Source: Phytophthora hibernalis (taxonomy: Eukaryota > Oomycota > Peronosporomycetes > Peronosporales > Peronosporaceae). Taken from it: 64,000 nucleotides of DNA. The stretch's first letter is position 1, and each line of letters opens with the position of its first letter. The DNA lies in assembly GCA_012656075.1 (NCBI GenBank), contig JAAKBF010000171.1:868001-932000 (forward strand), read 5' to 3'. A program made the position numbers and the translations under genes. Shown piece by piece: positions 1 to 10,981 of the stretch. The notes below the pieces were generated by a model. That model worked only from the letters and a program-made list of their open reading frames with translations. It was not told where the DNA came from and made no database searches.

Positions 1-1101
1 TACCTACGGGTAGATGGACTGACATATCAATGGATTTCGTTGTGTCGCTACCTGTCACCGCTGAAGGTTACGATGCCATAATGGTGATCGTCGACCGACT
101 GACAAAGCGAGCGACGTTCGTTGCAACGAAGATAACGGACAGCACCACGGACATTGCCAACGTGTTCATGAAGAAATACGTTAAGGATCATGGTCTACCC
201 AAAACCATTGTATCCGACCGAGACACCAAGTTTACGTCCAAACTTTGGCAGGGTATTGTAAGTGCGCTTGGTACGCAGCACAACCTGTCATCGGCTTTCC
301 GACCCCAAACAGATGGACAAACGGAACGGACAAATCGATTTATCGGAGACTATCTTCGAGGTGTCGTCAACCCGGCTCAAGATGACTGGGATGAATATCT
401 CCACTTGGCAGAAATTGCCTACAACCGACGTGTACACTCCACCATTCGAATGTCGCCGTTCGAAGCGGATCTAGGATATGTTCCCTACATGCCAGATGAT
501 GTGGCATCAGATCCGGAGTTGAAGAAGTTGGAGAAATCAGCGCAAGAGTTTTGCTTCAGCAAGAGGCTCTACTCAAGGCCGCACAGGACCGTATGAGCGA
601 GGCGCAGGAGCGTATGAAGTATTACTACGACAAGAATAGACTTGTTTAGAACTTCGAAGTCAACGACATGGTGCTATTAGACGGGAAGAATTTGGATATC
701 CGTCACAAAGGTTATGCCCAGTCGAAGAAACTTGCTCCACGATACATTGGACCATTTCCAGTGTTGAAGAAGATCTCGAAAGATTCCTATGAGTTGGGAT
801 TATCGAAGGGATTGAAGTTGCATCCAGTGTTCCATACTTCGTTGCTGAAACCGTATCGCAAGGACCCAAAGCGAAGGCAACAAGTGAACAAGGTCGTGTT
901 AGCCGATGGAACGGAAGGACAACTCGTTGAAGCTGTGATTAATCACAGAATGTACAAGGAAACCGCAGTACAAGATTTGGTGGCTAGGCGAATTCAAAGC
1001 TGATGCTACCTGGGAGCCCATCAAAAATCTAAAGCAGATTCCGGGCCTCATCGACCTCTATTGGAAATCCAAGAAACGACCGAAGCCATTTTCGAAGTAG
1101 G
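1..1101 (+). pseudogene. Ty3/gypsy integrase-chromodomain remnant
   Basis: This is the 3' end of a Ty3/gypsy pol gene cut by the left window edge. The first open stretch (to 596) is a retroviral-type integrase core: the SDRDTKF block carries the second catalytic Asp and the FRPQTDGQTER block precedes the catalytic Glu region. After a frame break near 596 and a TAG near 647, 668-1003 gives the integrase C-terminal barrel (RYIGPFPVLKK, LHPVFHTSLLKPY). A further frame shift near 985 leads to a chromodomain (WLGEFKADATWEP) that ends near 1100. At least three lesions make it inactive. Bases 1102-1407 hold no gene I can recognise and may be the non-coding 3' end of this element; I could not find its LTR. 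Confidence 0.85.
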
Positions 1102-1407
1102 CATCTTCTTGAAGGGAGGTCATGTGACGCAGTCGCCGTCAGCAGCAGATATTGCTGCCGACGGCAACTACGTAATGTTGAACATGAAAATTTGTTTTGC
1201 ATGTCTACCAATAAATCGTGGCTCAAAAATATACAAGATAAAATCAAGGATCTGAAACGCCACATAATCAGCATGTCGACAAATAAGGTTGTGGATCAAG
1301 ACATTCAAGGATAAATTCAAGGATCTAGACCGTCCCATAATCATTAACTTGATTGGTCGAAAATCATATAGAACTGTTAGTATCCAGTAAGGGATCTGGA
1401 TTTTTGA

Positions 1408-2790
1408 ATGAACTACAACTACGCGGAGGTTTTAGACAAGTTTATTGGTAGAACAAACAGTGCTAGACTCGCTACCAAATCAAGGCTCTCTCACTCTGTG
1501 TATGAAGCACCTATCCAAGAAGGGATGCCCCGGCAACGGTGTGCCAGGCAAGTGCTTCTCCGCCAAACGAGCTCATTTTCGCCCGAAGATGTTACCAGGT
1601 GCAGCAAAGGAGCACATTCTCAAGAACTTTGGGGGCTCGCCCCTGAATTTGCTGATCTCTGAACCACAAGGGTTTCTGCTTTACGTCCGTCCGCTAACCA
1701 ACACCCGACCACATCGAACGTGACGGCGAACGAGCCGGTAGGGAGTAAATGTTCTTTGCCATCTAACACTGTGTGCCAGCAAGTGACAGCAGCGCACGCG
1801 AAATACGTGGACAGTTAGACATGTCGAAGATGGAGTTCCTGACACAATTGACGTGTGCCGACTTCGCCCGACTAATTCGTGGCCAAACAGCTATTGACTC
1901 ACGTCCGAATAAGTATATCTACGAGCTCCGACAACCACCAAGCCCAGCTATTCGCGAGACATGGCGGAAATGGAACGAAGTAGTGACTCATGGTGTCGTT
2001 CCCGAGTGAACTGCACAGCGCCCGTCACATCAGGGAGCACGCCCACCCAACCACGGGTCGATTAAAATTAAAGACCACCTTCCTCAAGTTTGGAGGCATG
2101 ATATGCCTGCGAATACTATTCGCAAATACCAGGACGATGGGCGATATCTGGTAGTGAAGGCAACCATGTTGCATCACTGGGTTGAGGTTTGTGTTTCTCC
2201 AGTGAGGATGGTCGACAAGACAGGAGCCGACGGTCCTGACATCAGGATTATCGATGACTACTCCTTTCCAGAGGGGTTTCTATCAACGATTTCACGGACC
2301 GTTCAAATTTACTAGAGATCACTTACAATCCGCCGCAGGACATCACCAAGAGATTTTTAACCTTCGAAGACAGTATCCACACAGTCGGATCTTCATCATA
2401 GGCACGTGCCTATTCACGCAGACCAGGTACACATGTTCGCGTTCGTGATCGGAGATCTCCTGGTGATTGATTTATCTTGTGGTTTCGGCTGGTGCGGGTC
2501 TACTTCCTTCATTAACAGATTGTACGAGCGTGGACTGTCAACATCAGCCGTTCACCCTCAGCTAGCTGGGTCATTCTGGTGCGATGACCACACCTGCATT
2601 GAAATAGATGATGACATTCGGTGTTTCGAGCTTCTACATCCAAACCAAATAGCGTACGAAACTTGATATTAATCACCTCTGCCACATTTACCGAATCATG
2701 CCCGTCCTTTTTGGCCACGTACAACAATGCCAAGTAAATCAACCTTGACCGTTTAGATAGATCCGTATCACCCCAAAGCTCGTTGCTCCA
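1408..2790 (+). pseudogene. reverse-transcriptase retroelement remnant (DIRS-like?)
   Basis: Two linked pieces of one decayed element. Around 1500-1660 a short Cys/His-containing piece (KKGCPGNGVPGKCFS then HFRPKMLPGAAKEH) looks like a gag-type zinc finger. From 1773 one frame runs through a single TGA (2007-2009) into 2315 with a reverse transcriptase palm start (IRIIDDYSFPEG). Frame breaks near 2275 and 2400 lead to 2406-2666, where FAFVIGDLLVIDLSCGFGWC and WCDDHTCIE stand for the later RT motifs, the DD pair being the catalytic one. The RT resembles that of DIRS/Ngaro-type elements more than the gypsy RT elsewhere in the window, but this is recognition by eye, and no tyrosine recombinase was identified. 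Confidence 0.6.
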
Positions 2791-3499
2791 AATATGATGA
2801 ACGGTGATGACAAATACAGCACGGGGTGGTTTCCTTCACCCCAGGTAACCAACAGTCAGATTTGGAGCACCTCATTGGGCATAGCAACTGGGATTAGAGA
2901 ATGATTTACTTTAGGATAGGACACTAGTTGGCCGCCAGGGCATCCGTGAAGCAAACGGCTCAATCTCAATCACTTCTCAATTTGCTTTCAATAGCAACAG
3001 CCTATCCCGCAACACCGTCGCCCGCCAGCTCCAGGACCACCGCCGGACACCGCCTTCGCAACACTTCCTCGTCAAGCCGCAACAAGATTGTTACATGCAG
3101 CCTATTCAGTCTTCGCCACTGATTGCACTTGTTCATAGTGAATTGAAGTCATTTGCTCCGCTTTATTTCCTCTTCATATATGATTTCTTGTACATATTAA
3201 AATAAAGACGTTTGAACCGACATATTCCCCTCTAATCTAATAGCACGTATTTACAGAAAAGAAGACGAGATCCCCCGTCCAAACTGATTTTTAGGTATAT
3301 ACTGAGATCAATCCTTCTTCGACCTAGACTATCATTTTGGCTGTCGTCCGCCGCCGAAGACACTAGCTCCTCCGGCCCCTCCTCCCGCCGTCACAATCAT
3401 GATCCAGGTGAGTAGATGTACGGCGTCTCGGCGTCTTTTAGTACGTGTAAAAATATAACGCTGTTTAAAGCAGAGCGGCGAGCTGGCTACCCAGCAAAT
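2791..3499. other. no recognisable gene
   Basis: Stretch after the retroelement remnant with no convincing coding sequence. Near 3398 an ATG followed by GTGAGT resembles a three-codon first exon, but nothing downstream continues it. Confidence 0.4.
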
Positions 3500-3602
3500 A
3501 AGCTTTAAAACCCTGTTATATTTGAGAACCGGATCGATTATTATTTTATTTGTGGCGGTTGACCCATCCGCAGAAGATTAGGACAAAACACCTCTATTGT
3601 TG
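3480..3602 (+). repeat. copy 1 of the 4.6-kb repeat head
   Basis: About 110 bp around the words TTTGTGGCGGTTGACCC and GGACAAAACACCTCTAT is repeated at 4592-4680 and in part at 41790-41829. Similarity starts at the CAGCAAATA..GCTTTAAA block and stops abruptly after 3602, so this copy is truncated relative to the one at 4.6 kb. Confidence 0.75.
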
Positions 3603-4591
3603 AGGGGCAACCCACGAATAAAGACCGGTATGCACACCAGAGGTCCGCCAATTCAGTATGATTGTATTGAACAGCCGTCATCTCAATAATAAAAACTGCA
3701 ATTCCTGGCGAAGCAATAATAATTATTGCAGCACTTTATATTGTATTGTTACATAAACGCGTCTTCCTCTACTTCCTCTTTCTCTCGCCCCAGCGTTCCT
3801 GTCGGAATAATGACGCGGGCTCTGTGGTTTGATGCATGCATCATATTTAGGGGCGGAAGAATCTTATTGCATCTAATATTTGATGCATGCATCTTAGTCA
3901 ACAGAATTACCCTTTGTAAAGTTCACGTAAAAAGGAGCTAACGTTAGCCAAAATTCCTACCGCTTCTCCACTGACTAACGTTATAACTACAACGCTTATG
4001 CCGGTAGTGCTAATCTATACATGCACTATATGTAAGCGCAATTCCAATTTCAGGGACACTGCACGAAGCGCAAAAGGTTGAGCTCGACATGGCTACATTC
4101 AACTTCCAGCTTCGACCCAACCAACGAAATACATGTAGTAGGTGTTGCCCTCTAGCACCAGCTCCGCCAGGTCACATGACACCTGGGTGGTGTTTGCGGG
4201 GTTTAATCAAAACGCTTATCCTGTCTATTAACGGGCGCTCGACTGCTGCAACCATCCGTGATTGCTATTTAGTACTTTTGCTGTATTTATTGTCAATATT
4301 GTGGCAATATAATATTGTATTGGAATCGACGAACCCAATAATAAATATTTTTATTGAAAAACGCAATTAATTATTGTATTTTTCATTTAAAAACGACCAC
4401 GCTTGCTCAAAGATAGAGTAGACGCAAGTACTACTGGAGACTAAAGGTTCTTTTAGTCTAGGCCGATAGGGTACGGGTAGCATGGGTACAATCCTACTCT
4501 GGATTTTACATCCAGAGTCTACCAGGGATTGCGACGAGGTCTGAATCCATGCATGTCTGATACCTTTCGTAATACGATGTGGATACTTCAG
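3603..4591. other. AT-rich intergenic DNA
   Basis: No gene seen. It holds AT-rich words such as CAATAATAATTATTG (near 3713) and two copies of TTTGATGCATGCATC (near 3830 and 3880), typical of decayed miniature elements. Confidence 0.4.
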
Positions 4592-5700
4592 CAAATATGC
4601 TTTAAATGCCTGCTATATACCGGATAGATTATTTTTTATTTGTGGCGGTTGACCCAGGACAAAACACCTCTATGATATGATATCACTTATAACCGTATTT
4701 CCAGACTGTTCGAGCAACATTTTGGATGATTTTTCTTCGAGCAACAAACTACTATAATACTGAGCACACTAGAGTGGTGTGTAGATAATTCCGTTCGTTT
4801 AGAATATATAAAAGCGCATGCCCAGTAAATATATTTTTTTGTTATTGTCCGGCATTTATACAGTGTAGGTGTAGTAAGAACATGCGTGCGTCGTTGCATT
4901 GCCGACTTATCTTCTCACTTTCACGCAAGACTACGCACAAAATCTATAATGCAATTTTTACAAAACATTTCCTGCAGCTATCTTGGCCAACAAAATTAAC
5001 CCTCCGCCCGGTGGCCTACGGCATGAAAACTACACGTATTGGGAGGGGATTCGTTTGAGTAAATACGCAGGCATGATTGGCATATTTACATGTAGCAACC
5101 AGGGCTCGGAAAAAAATTATAATAAAATAACTATAGTATTATATTGACGGAATTACTTATTATTGGCAAACCAAGGTTTCAGTAAAATATGAAATTGACC
5201 CCGTAATAAGTATTTTGCCTTTTTACTACAAAAACGTTGGTCCATCGTCCTTGTGTACACTACCATCTATTCCCAAAGGCATGTCAACTGACTCATTTTC
5301 ACATTTAATGATTCCAAGATCCAGCTCGCACAGATTTCTCCTTTATAGTGAATTAGTACTACGGAGTTTGATCATTCTCATTGGGAACCAACGCCATTCA
5401 AAGGCAAAAACAGACAAAAAAATGAAACAATAACTGCAATATGTATTATTGCCGTCGCCGGTATTGCAGTTACGTATTATTTTATTCTGAGAAACCAGTA
5501 CAATGTTATATTTTATTTTCCTAGCCTTGGTAGCAACCGTTTAATAAGAAGCGAAGTGATGCTAGATCGATGAATTTAGGATTCCTTCAACACTCCTTCA
5601 ACTAAAATTTTGCTAATACTTCGAGGTACAGCTTATTCTTCGCCTTCATTTGAGTATCGTTCCTATCAGTATTTAATCAATACAATTTAAAAATGGCGTA
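4592..5700 (+). repeat. segment duplicated at 41.8-42.4 kb
   Basis: Bases from about 4638 to 5099 and from about 5565 to 5700 match 41795-42275 and 42284-42420 almost word for word (for example GTTATTGTCCGGCATT and GAATTTAGGATTCCTTC). In both places a copy of the rhamnosidase gene lies beside it, so it is part of one segmental duplication. The copies differ by many substitutions, and the 5100-5529 insertion is present only here. Confidence 0.85.
5100..5529. mobile_element. non-autonomous hAT-like element (MITE)
   Basis: A 430-bp element with imperfect inverted ends (CAGGGCTCGGAAAA on the left, CAAGGCTAGGAAAA on the right when reverse-complemented) and an exact 8-bp target duplication GTAGCAAC at 5092-5099 and 5530-5537. 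The 8-bp duplication and CAGGG-type ends fit the hAT superfamily. The paralogous segment near 42275 has the empty site. It has no transposase; inside are AT-rich words and near-palindromic AATAACTGCAATA/TATTGCAGTTA blocks. Confidence 0.8.
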
Positions 5701-5964
5701 CATGAATAGTATTCATTTTGTGAAGTGAATTATGCACGACGAATCCAATCCATTTTTTTATAAACACTCACTTTGAAACTTAGTTTGCTGAGCTCAAAAA
5801 TAAAATCCAGAGTCGCGGCTTTGTCTTCGAAAGATATAAAAAGACAACAACAATTTAAAATTTCGGCTAGGAACGAAAAACAGGTGGTTGACTTTTTTTA
5901 AAGTCGATTACAGTACCGGTATCTCGATAAGGTGGATAAGTGCATCATTTCGTCCACCGCAGTC
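5538..5964. other. 3' flank of the rhamnosidase gene
   Basis: Up to about 5700 this is the conserved tail of the duplicated segment. 5700-5964 holds no gene; it is the downstream side of the minus-strand gene and its likely 3' UTR. Confidence 0.5.
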
Positions 5965-8085
5965 TCATATTGAACGGAGAAATGCACAATTAATCAAAAT
6001 ATTACGCGTCTTTGGCAACGATGGAGAACCATCCTCCGAACGCGACCCCGACACCGTTACGAAGTCTTCAGATCCGCTGACCTCGCCAAACCCACTCCAT
6101 GACGACGCACCGTTCGCCCACACCGTGTTGCCGTTGATTGAGATGTTGATCGCGTCCAATGACTTGTCGAACGTAGGCACCGAAATAGACCCCGTCGTGT
6201 TCTGCGGCGTCTCAAGGTTAGCCAGGAAGAAGCTGTCCTCGTTCTTGGTTGTCCACTCCACGGAGAAATCGCCCGTCGCCAGCGTGTAACCAGTATGCAG
6301 CTCACCGATGTCAGATCCAGCGGCGTGCGGGACGAACTCCCACGTCTTGCCGGCGTCGGCAACGGGCTCAGACCACCGACGTGAAGCGTCAGAGATGCTG
6401 TCGGGCCCGTGGACCAAGCGTGCGCGTGTGAAATGTAGCCACCCAGCTCAAGACCGTAGAACGGGTACATGAGCTCACCTGTCTCGTAGTAAGCCTCAAT
6501 GGTGGTGGAGTTGCTGAAGGTGTTAAGCATGTAGCCCCACTGACGACGGATGATCTCCAGAGCAAGTGAAGCGTTGCCAGGGGTAGCTCGCAGATGAGCT
6601 TCAACCTCCAAACTCGTGATGAATGGCGAGATCGAGCCAAGACCTTCGGGCGACACGGCACCGTACTCGTTCCAGCGCGTGGCAAGGTTCTCCGATGCAG
6701 TGGTGGCCTGCTCCGACGACTGGGTGAGGTTATAGCGAACCGCCAGCGAGTTGCCGTCCTGAGGGTGGAGCTCAGCACCTGCAGCAGTGGTGTTGTCACG
6801 GAAAAGCCCGACAGTGTCGTCCCACAAATTGGTGTTCACAGACGTCTTGATGGCACTGGCGAGCTTATCAAATGCCGTACCATTGTAGGAGGGCGCATCG
6901 AAACCGAGTTGCGGTGCTAGCTCAGCATAGCTAACTAATGCGTGATACAGCAACGAGTTGGCGGCGATATTCTTAGCACCCTGGCCGACGCGACCCCAAT
7001 CGTAGACGCCTGTCACATTCAGAAGCATGTCGGAAGAGTCCACATTGCCCAGGATGAACTCGAAGCCGAAAAGTGCTTGGTCCCAGAGATTCTTCGCGAA
7101 CTCTGTGTCGGCAGCGAGAGTCGCGTAGTCGGCCAGCGCGATTAGCGTCAGATGTGGTACGTATCCGAGTTTACACCAGCAAGTTGAACACGCGGTGCAA
7201 TTGGAGTGCCGGCGTAGGCAAACTGGCCGTTGGTCGTGTTCTGGATGGCGTACAACGAGTTGATTGCGTGTCGAACGGATAAAAGGTTGTCGCTGTTCAG
7301 CGTGACAACCTTGGACAAGGTGGACACTCCGAAGTCGCCGGGCCACGGAGTACGGTCACGCTTGGCACCGTCAACGTACACCTCGGCACCCAGCGTCACA
7401 TTCTGGATCGTGGCGTTGTTGAACCAACCGTACCCGGTGATCGTTGGCGGATTGGCACGCGACTCGTTCGAAGCGATGGTGCAAATCTGCACAGTGTACG
7501 CACCAGCATACCAGATACGGTTGAGCAGGTCGTCGTCGCTGTAGAAGTAACCGGAGTACTCGCGCAACTTGTCGTCGTCTGTGGCCGGAGCCGCCGTGAA
7601 GTGGGTAGACACCCCGTGATCTCGACCGCATCGGATGAGCTCGTGGACAACGTCAGGTAGCGGTAGCTACCTCGGGCAAATTCACGGCCGAACGTGTAAC
7701 TTGAGTCGGGCTCCGCTGGAGCGTAGATGGTGCCGTCGATGATGGCCATGTCGGTGGACAGATCAGACTCAATGCCGATGTATTGTGCGTTCTCGGAGAA
7801 TGCAACCCCAAGCAGCGTGTCACTCGTGGTGCCCGAACCAAACTGCAGCGTGATGAAGCCGGTCACTTGCTGACCGAAGTCGTAAGTGACGGTGGACCCG
7901 TTGCCAGACAGCGTGGCAGTCAAGTCGGTGACGTTGGCGTTGCCCGAAGAGCCGTAGATGCTGACAGGCTCAATGTCTCGGGAGGCCGGCGACCGGATGT
8001 ACTGTTCCCAGGGTGCGGCGGCATTACCGGAGGTGACCGCAGCGAGGACGCTTGCAACGAAAACAATCGTAGCTTGCATCTTCAT
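5965..8085 (-). pseudogene. secreted GH78-like alpha-L-rhamnosidase, three frameshifts
   Basis: A glycosidase of the six-hairpin alpha-L-rhamnosidase type, expected to release terminal rhamnose from plant cell-wall or glycoside substrates outside the cell. The start at 8085 gives a clear signal peptide (MKMQATIVFVASVLAAVTSG); 8109 is an alternative. A beta-rich N-terminal domain is followed by the family block KRDRTPWPGD (near 7350-7380), by NLWDDTVGLFRD and SPEGLGSISPF in the (alpha/alpha)6 barrel, and by a beta-sandwich tail. The frame is lost by one base near 7620 (in GGGG), 7150 and 6365; each time the protein continues in the next frame. Total length would be about 707 residues, normal for the family. 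Since all three are single-base losses, sequencing error is possible. A rearranged second copy lies at 41.6-43 kb. Confidence 0.85.
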
Positions 8086-8696
8086 TGCTGTTGATGCAGT
8101 CGAAAGCAAATTCGGAAATGCGTTTGATCGCTTGTGGTGGCCCAGGACTTCCTTCTTGGGATTTGTACGTCATCCACGCGTATTTGATGGCCGTCGTACA
8201 TGTAGTTGAACCTTTGCTTGGCTGCTGCTCATTCGGCTGGATTTATCAAGTTGAAGCCGATGTTGACTCCACGTGATGCTGCCCCCGACTGGATGGGTGC
8301 AGGAGGTTACTACTGCACCCGATTCGAACATTTTTAAAAATAGCCCAGCAATGAAACTCACCCTGCTACATGTACATGCAGGACATGAACCCTGGACCCT
8401 ACTTACATGTAGAGAGTACCGCGATCCGATTCCTTGTACGCGTAGTGTCTCGTTACTGTAACGAAAACTCGATAAGATCAGGCAAAATAAAAGTCGGGGA
8501 CAGCAGCCATTCGTGAAACAAATCGACAGCTCGCTAACGCAAGGAGATGGAAATAAAATAATATGCTTACTTTTGGTAACTTAGGACAACAATTTGTCTT
8601 CTATGACGACGACCGGCCAATGACACAACCGGTGCGCTGACAATTTGTGGTCTTTACATGTAGTGGCCCATTTGTCGTCGTAAGCCAAGGCAACAC
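8086..8696. promoter_or_regulatory. upstream region of the rhamnosidase gene
   Basis: No gene seen. The region carries three copies of the palindrome TACATGTA (8367, 8404, 8655) close together and would hold the promoter of the minus-strand glycosidase gene. I cannot define a transcription start. Confidence 0.35.
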
Positions 8697-9326
8697 TAGA
8701 GTTGTAAAATACCTGGTTAAATACAAAAATAGCGTTTCTCACAGTTAAAGGCAGATTTCTAGCTGTTAAATACCGTTAAATATTCGGGCAAATGAGCTGA
8801 AAATGGTGCAATCAATAAAGTCGGAGTTTTGCGAATTTACAATGCTACACAAGGAATGAGATCGGCCGCCACTCTGCTGCAGCAGTTTAAGTTCTTGTGC
8901 GGACCGCTGCTCTTGAAGGTCAAGAACCATAGTGCCTAGCCGCAGGTCACGGTGCAGTTCAAGTTAAAGGCGAATGCGTTTCAGTCGGAGGTGATATCAG
9001 CCCTTAATACTAATCAAGATGCGCGAGGAAGCGAAGGCTTCATGATGCGACACGCAGAAAGCGGGCAGATTAAGGCTATGGAGCGCGGACAACGCTGCAC
9101 GTTAAACGTGTTGCGTGTGCAGCTTGCGCCATGGCCTCCTCTCAGAAGAGCCCTCTTGTCTTGCTTGAAGTGACCGCTTGGAGGTCTGGTCCGAGCAGTT
9201 CTCATTGAAGAAGCTCATAATTACAGAAGTAACCGATCGTCCGGAAATATTTAACGCGTATTTAACGTCTTTAGGACTAGAAATGTATTTAACGCTATTT
9301 AAGTATTTTACTATTTTACAACTCTA
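8697..9326. mobile_element. non-autonomous hAT-like element, 630 bp
   Basis: Inverted ends TAGAGTTGTAAAATA at 8697 and, on the other strand, at 9326, with similarity continuing imperfectly through TTAAATA..AATAGCG. Both ends are flanked by the exact 8-bp direct repeat GGCAACAC (8689-8696 and 9327-9334), the target-duplication size of hAT elements. Inside, GTTAAATACCGTTAAATA and ATTTAACGCGTATTTAACG form subterminal repeats. No transposase is encoded; the short open frames at 8952-9205 show no family motif. Confidence 0.75.
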
Positions 9327-9334
9327 GGCAACAC

Positions 9335-10981
9335 CCGTCGAGATCAGATGAAGAACACCATGTTGAAGCCCACGGTTTACGGCAGCGTTTCCTCAGACAA
9401 GAGCAATGCAACACAACGCAAGCTTATATGGTATAAGTTATACCGATACAGCTCGCTGTATGAAGGCAGTCTGTCAGTCGCACAATGCGCTCTCGCCGGG
9501 GAGATGAATCTTTGCAGTTGACTCCACCAACTTAAAGTCACTGTGTGCTAAGTTGCCCACAAAGGCATAACCCAGCAGGTGAGCATTGCAATGCTTCTCG
9601 CGAGGTGAAAGGAGCACGCATTGTCCCCGATTCAAATACCGATGCATTTCAAAAACAGCTGTTTGCAGCTGCAGCTCGATCCCGCATGTGCATGCAGCCC
9701 ACGCGCATTCTACTTCAAGTAACATTAATACCGGTATGCGCAGGCAATGACAAAACGGACAGAAATTCGCCAGATCAAATTAGGATGGCCAGCGATCGTG
9801 GACTAAAGTGAGAAATGGCAAAAGAGAAACCGTTTGTTTATGTTGTATGTGTGAAAACTCCAATCAATTCCCAGCCGTTCGAGTTTGAATTTTGAATGGC
9901 GACGTGGCAAGATCGCAGGCTTTGACTCACCCACAAGCAATGTACATGTCACCCCAGCGGCGACTATTTTACATTGATACCTAGGTATGATGGTGCTTCC
10001 CGGTGAACTCGTTTTTTCGGTTTGTCTACGCCGGCCCCCAAACCACAACAAAACATAAACAGCTGAAAAGTGTTGAACAAGTTCTGGAAGTCGTGGGTTT
10101 CTAGGTTGACTTGTGAATATTTCTTAAGTTGGCCAAGACATCCCCAGCAGTGCTGGCAACGGGTGTATAAACGTTTATTCCATAAAACGCGTAATAACGC
10201 GTCATTTGACTGTTTATATGATCGAACGCGTATAAACAGTGGTCCATGACATTCAAGTGGCACAGTGTACCCATGCGCTCAAAGATACACCCATTCACTC
10301 CGTGGAAGTCCCACATCCCAGGGTGGGTTTACCGGTACTGATATCAAATCAACTTTTTACACGTAATTACCACTCAGAGTTCGTAAAAACTGTTAGTACA
10401 CGCTGTCTAAACTGTACAAACAGTCCAAACTGTTTAAACGTTTTTAATCGTACTGTTACTACCAGCACTGTCCCCAGTTAACGTGTGCATTATCATTCTA
10501 GAGTTGCTGATAATTTTTATGTTGTCTACCAATATCGGCTCTTGGTCGGAATTCTCAGGTTGCTACTAAACAAGTGGTCGGATTGGCATGAAAATTCCCC
10601 AGCACAAACCGTGAAGTCGGCTCTGGGGTACATATACTCACGGATTTTACTTCTTGAGAGAAGACGAGGAGAAAACAAAAATGTATGATCACTCAGCGAC
10701 GGCTCGAGGGGAAAGACTTGCAGCAACAAGTTTATAGTAGCTACAACGAGCAAGTTCCAAAATTCTGATCCTATGGTTGTTTACATTTTTAACGAGACTC
10801 GTTGCTACGCCAACCCACCGCATATGCTACCAGGAACCAATTAGCGTCTTTAATTTACTTCTCGGTGAATTTTGAAGGGTGATACTTAATCAACACTTTC
10901 AATAATACTTCATTACTTTCTTGCTGTACGTGACTACTTCTGATTTTGCTCTTTGATCAGTACGGACTAGTTATCATAATT
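9335..10981. other. gene-free stretch
   Basis: About 1.6 kb with only short, unconvincing open frames. A cluster of GTTTAAAC/AAACTG words near 10380-10440 is the only local structure noticed. Confidence 0.4.

Noticed and set aside
3398..3410. ATGATCCAG followed by GTGAGT as a first exon
   Set aside because: No acceptor or continuing exon could be found downstream; only three codons.
6057..6360. C-terminal part of the long minus-strand frame ending at 6057
   Set aside because: Past the 6365 frameshift this frame is Arg/Ser-rich nonsense; the true protein tail is in the next frame to 5965.
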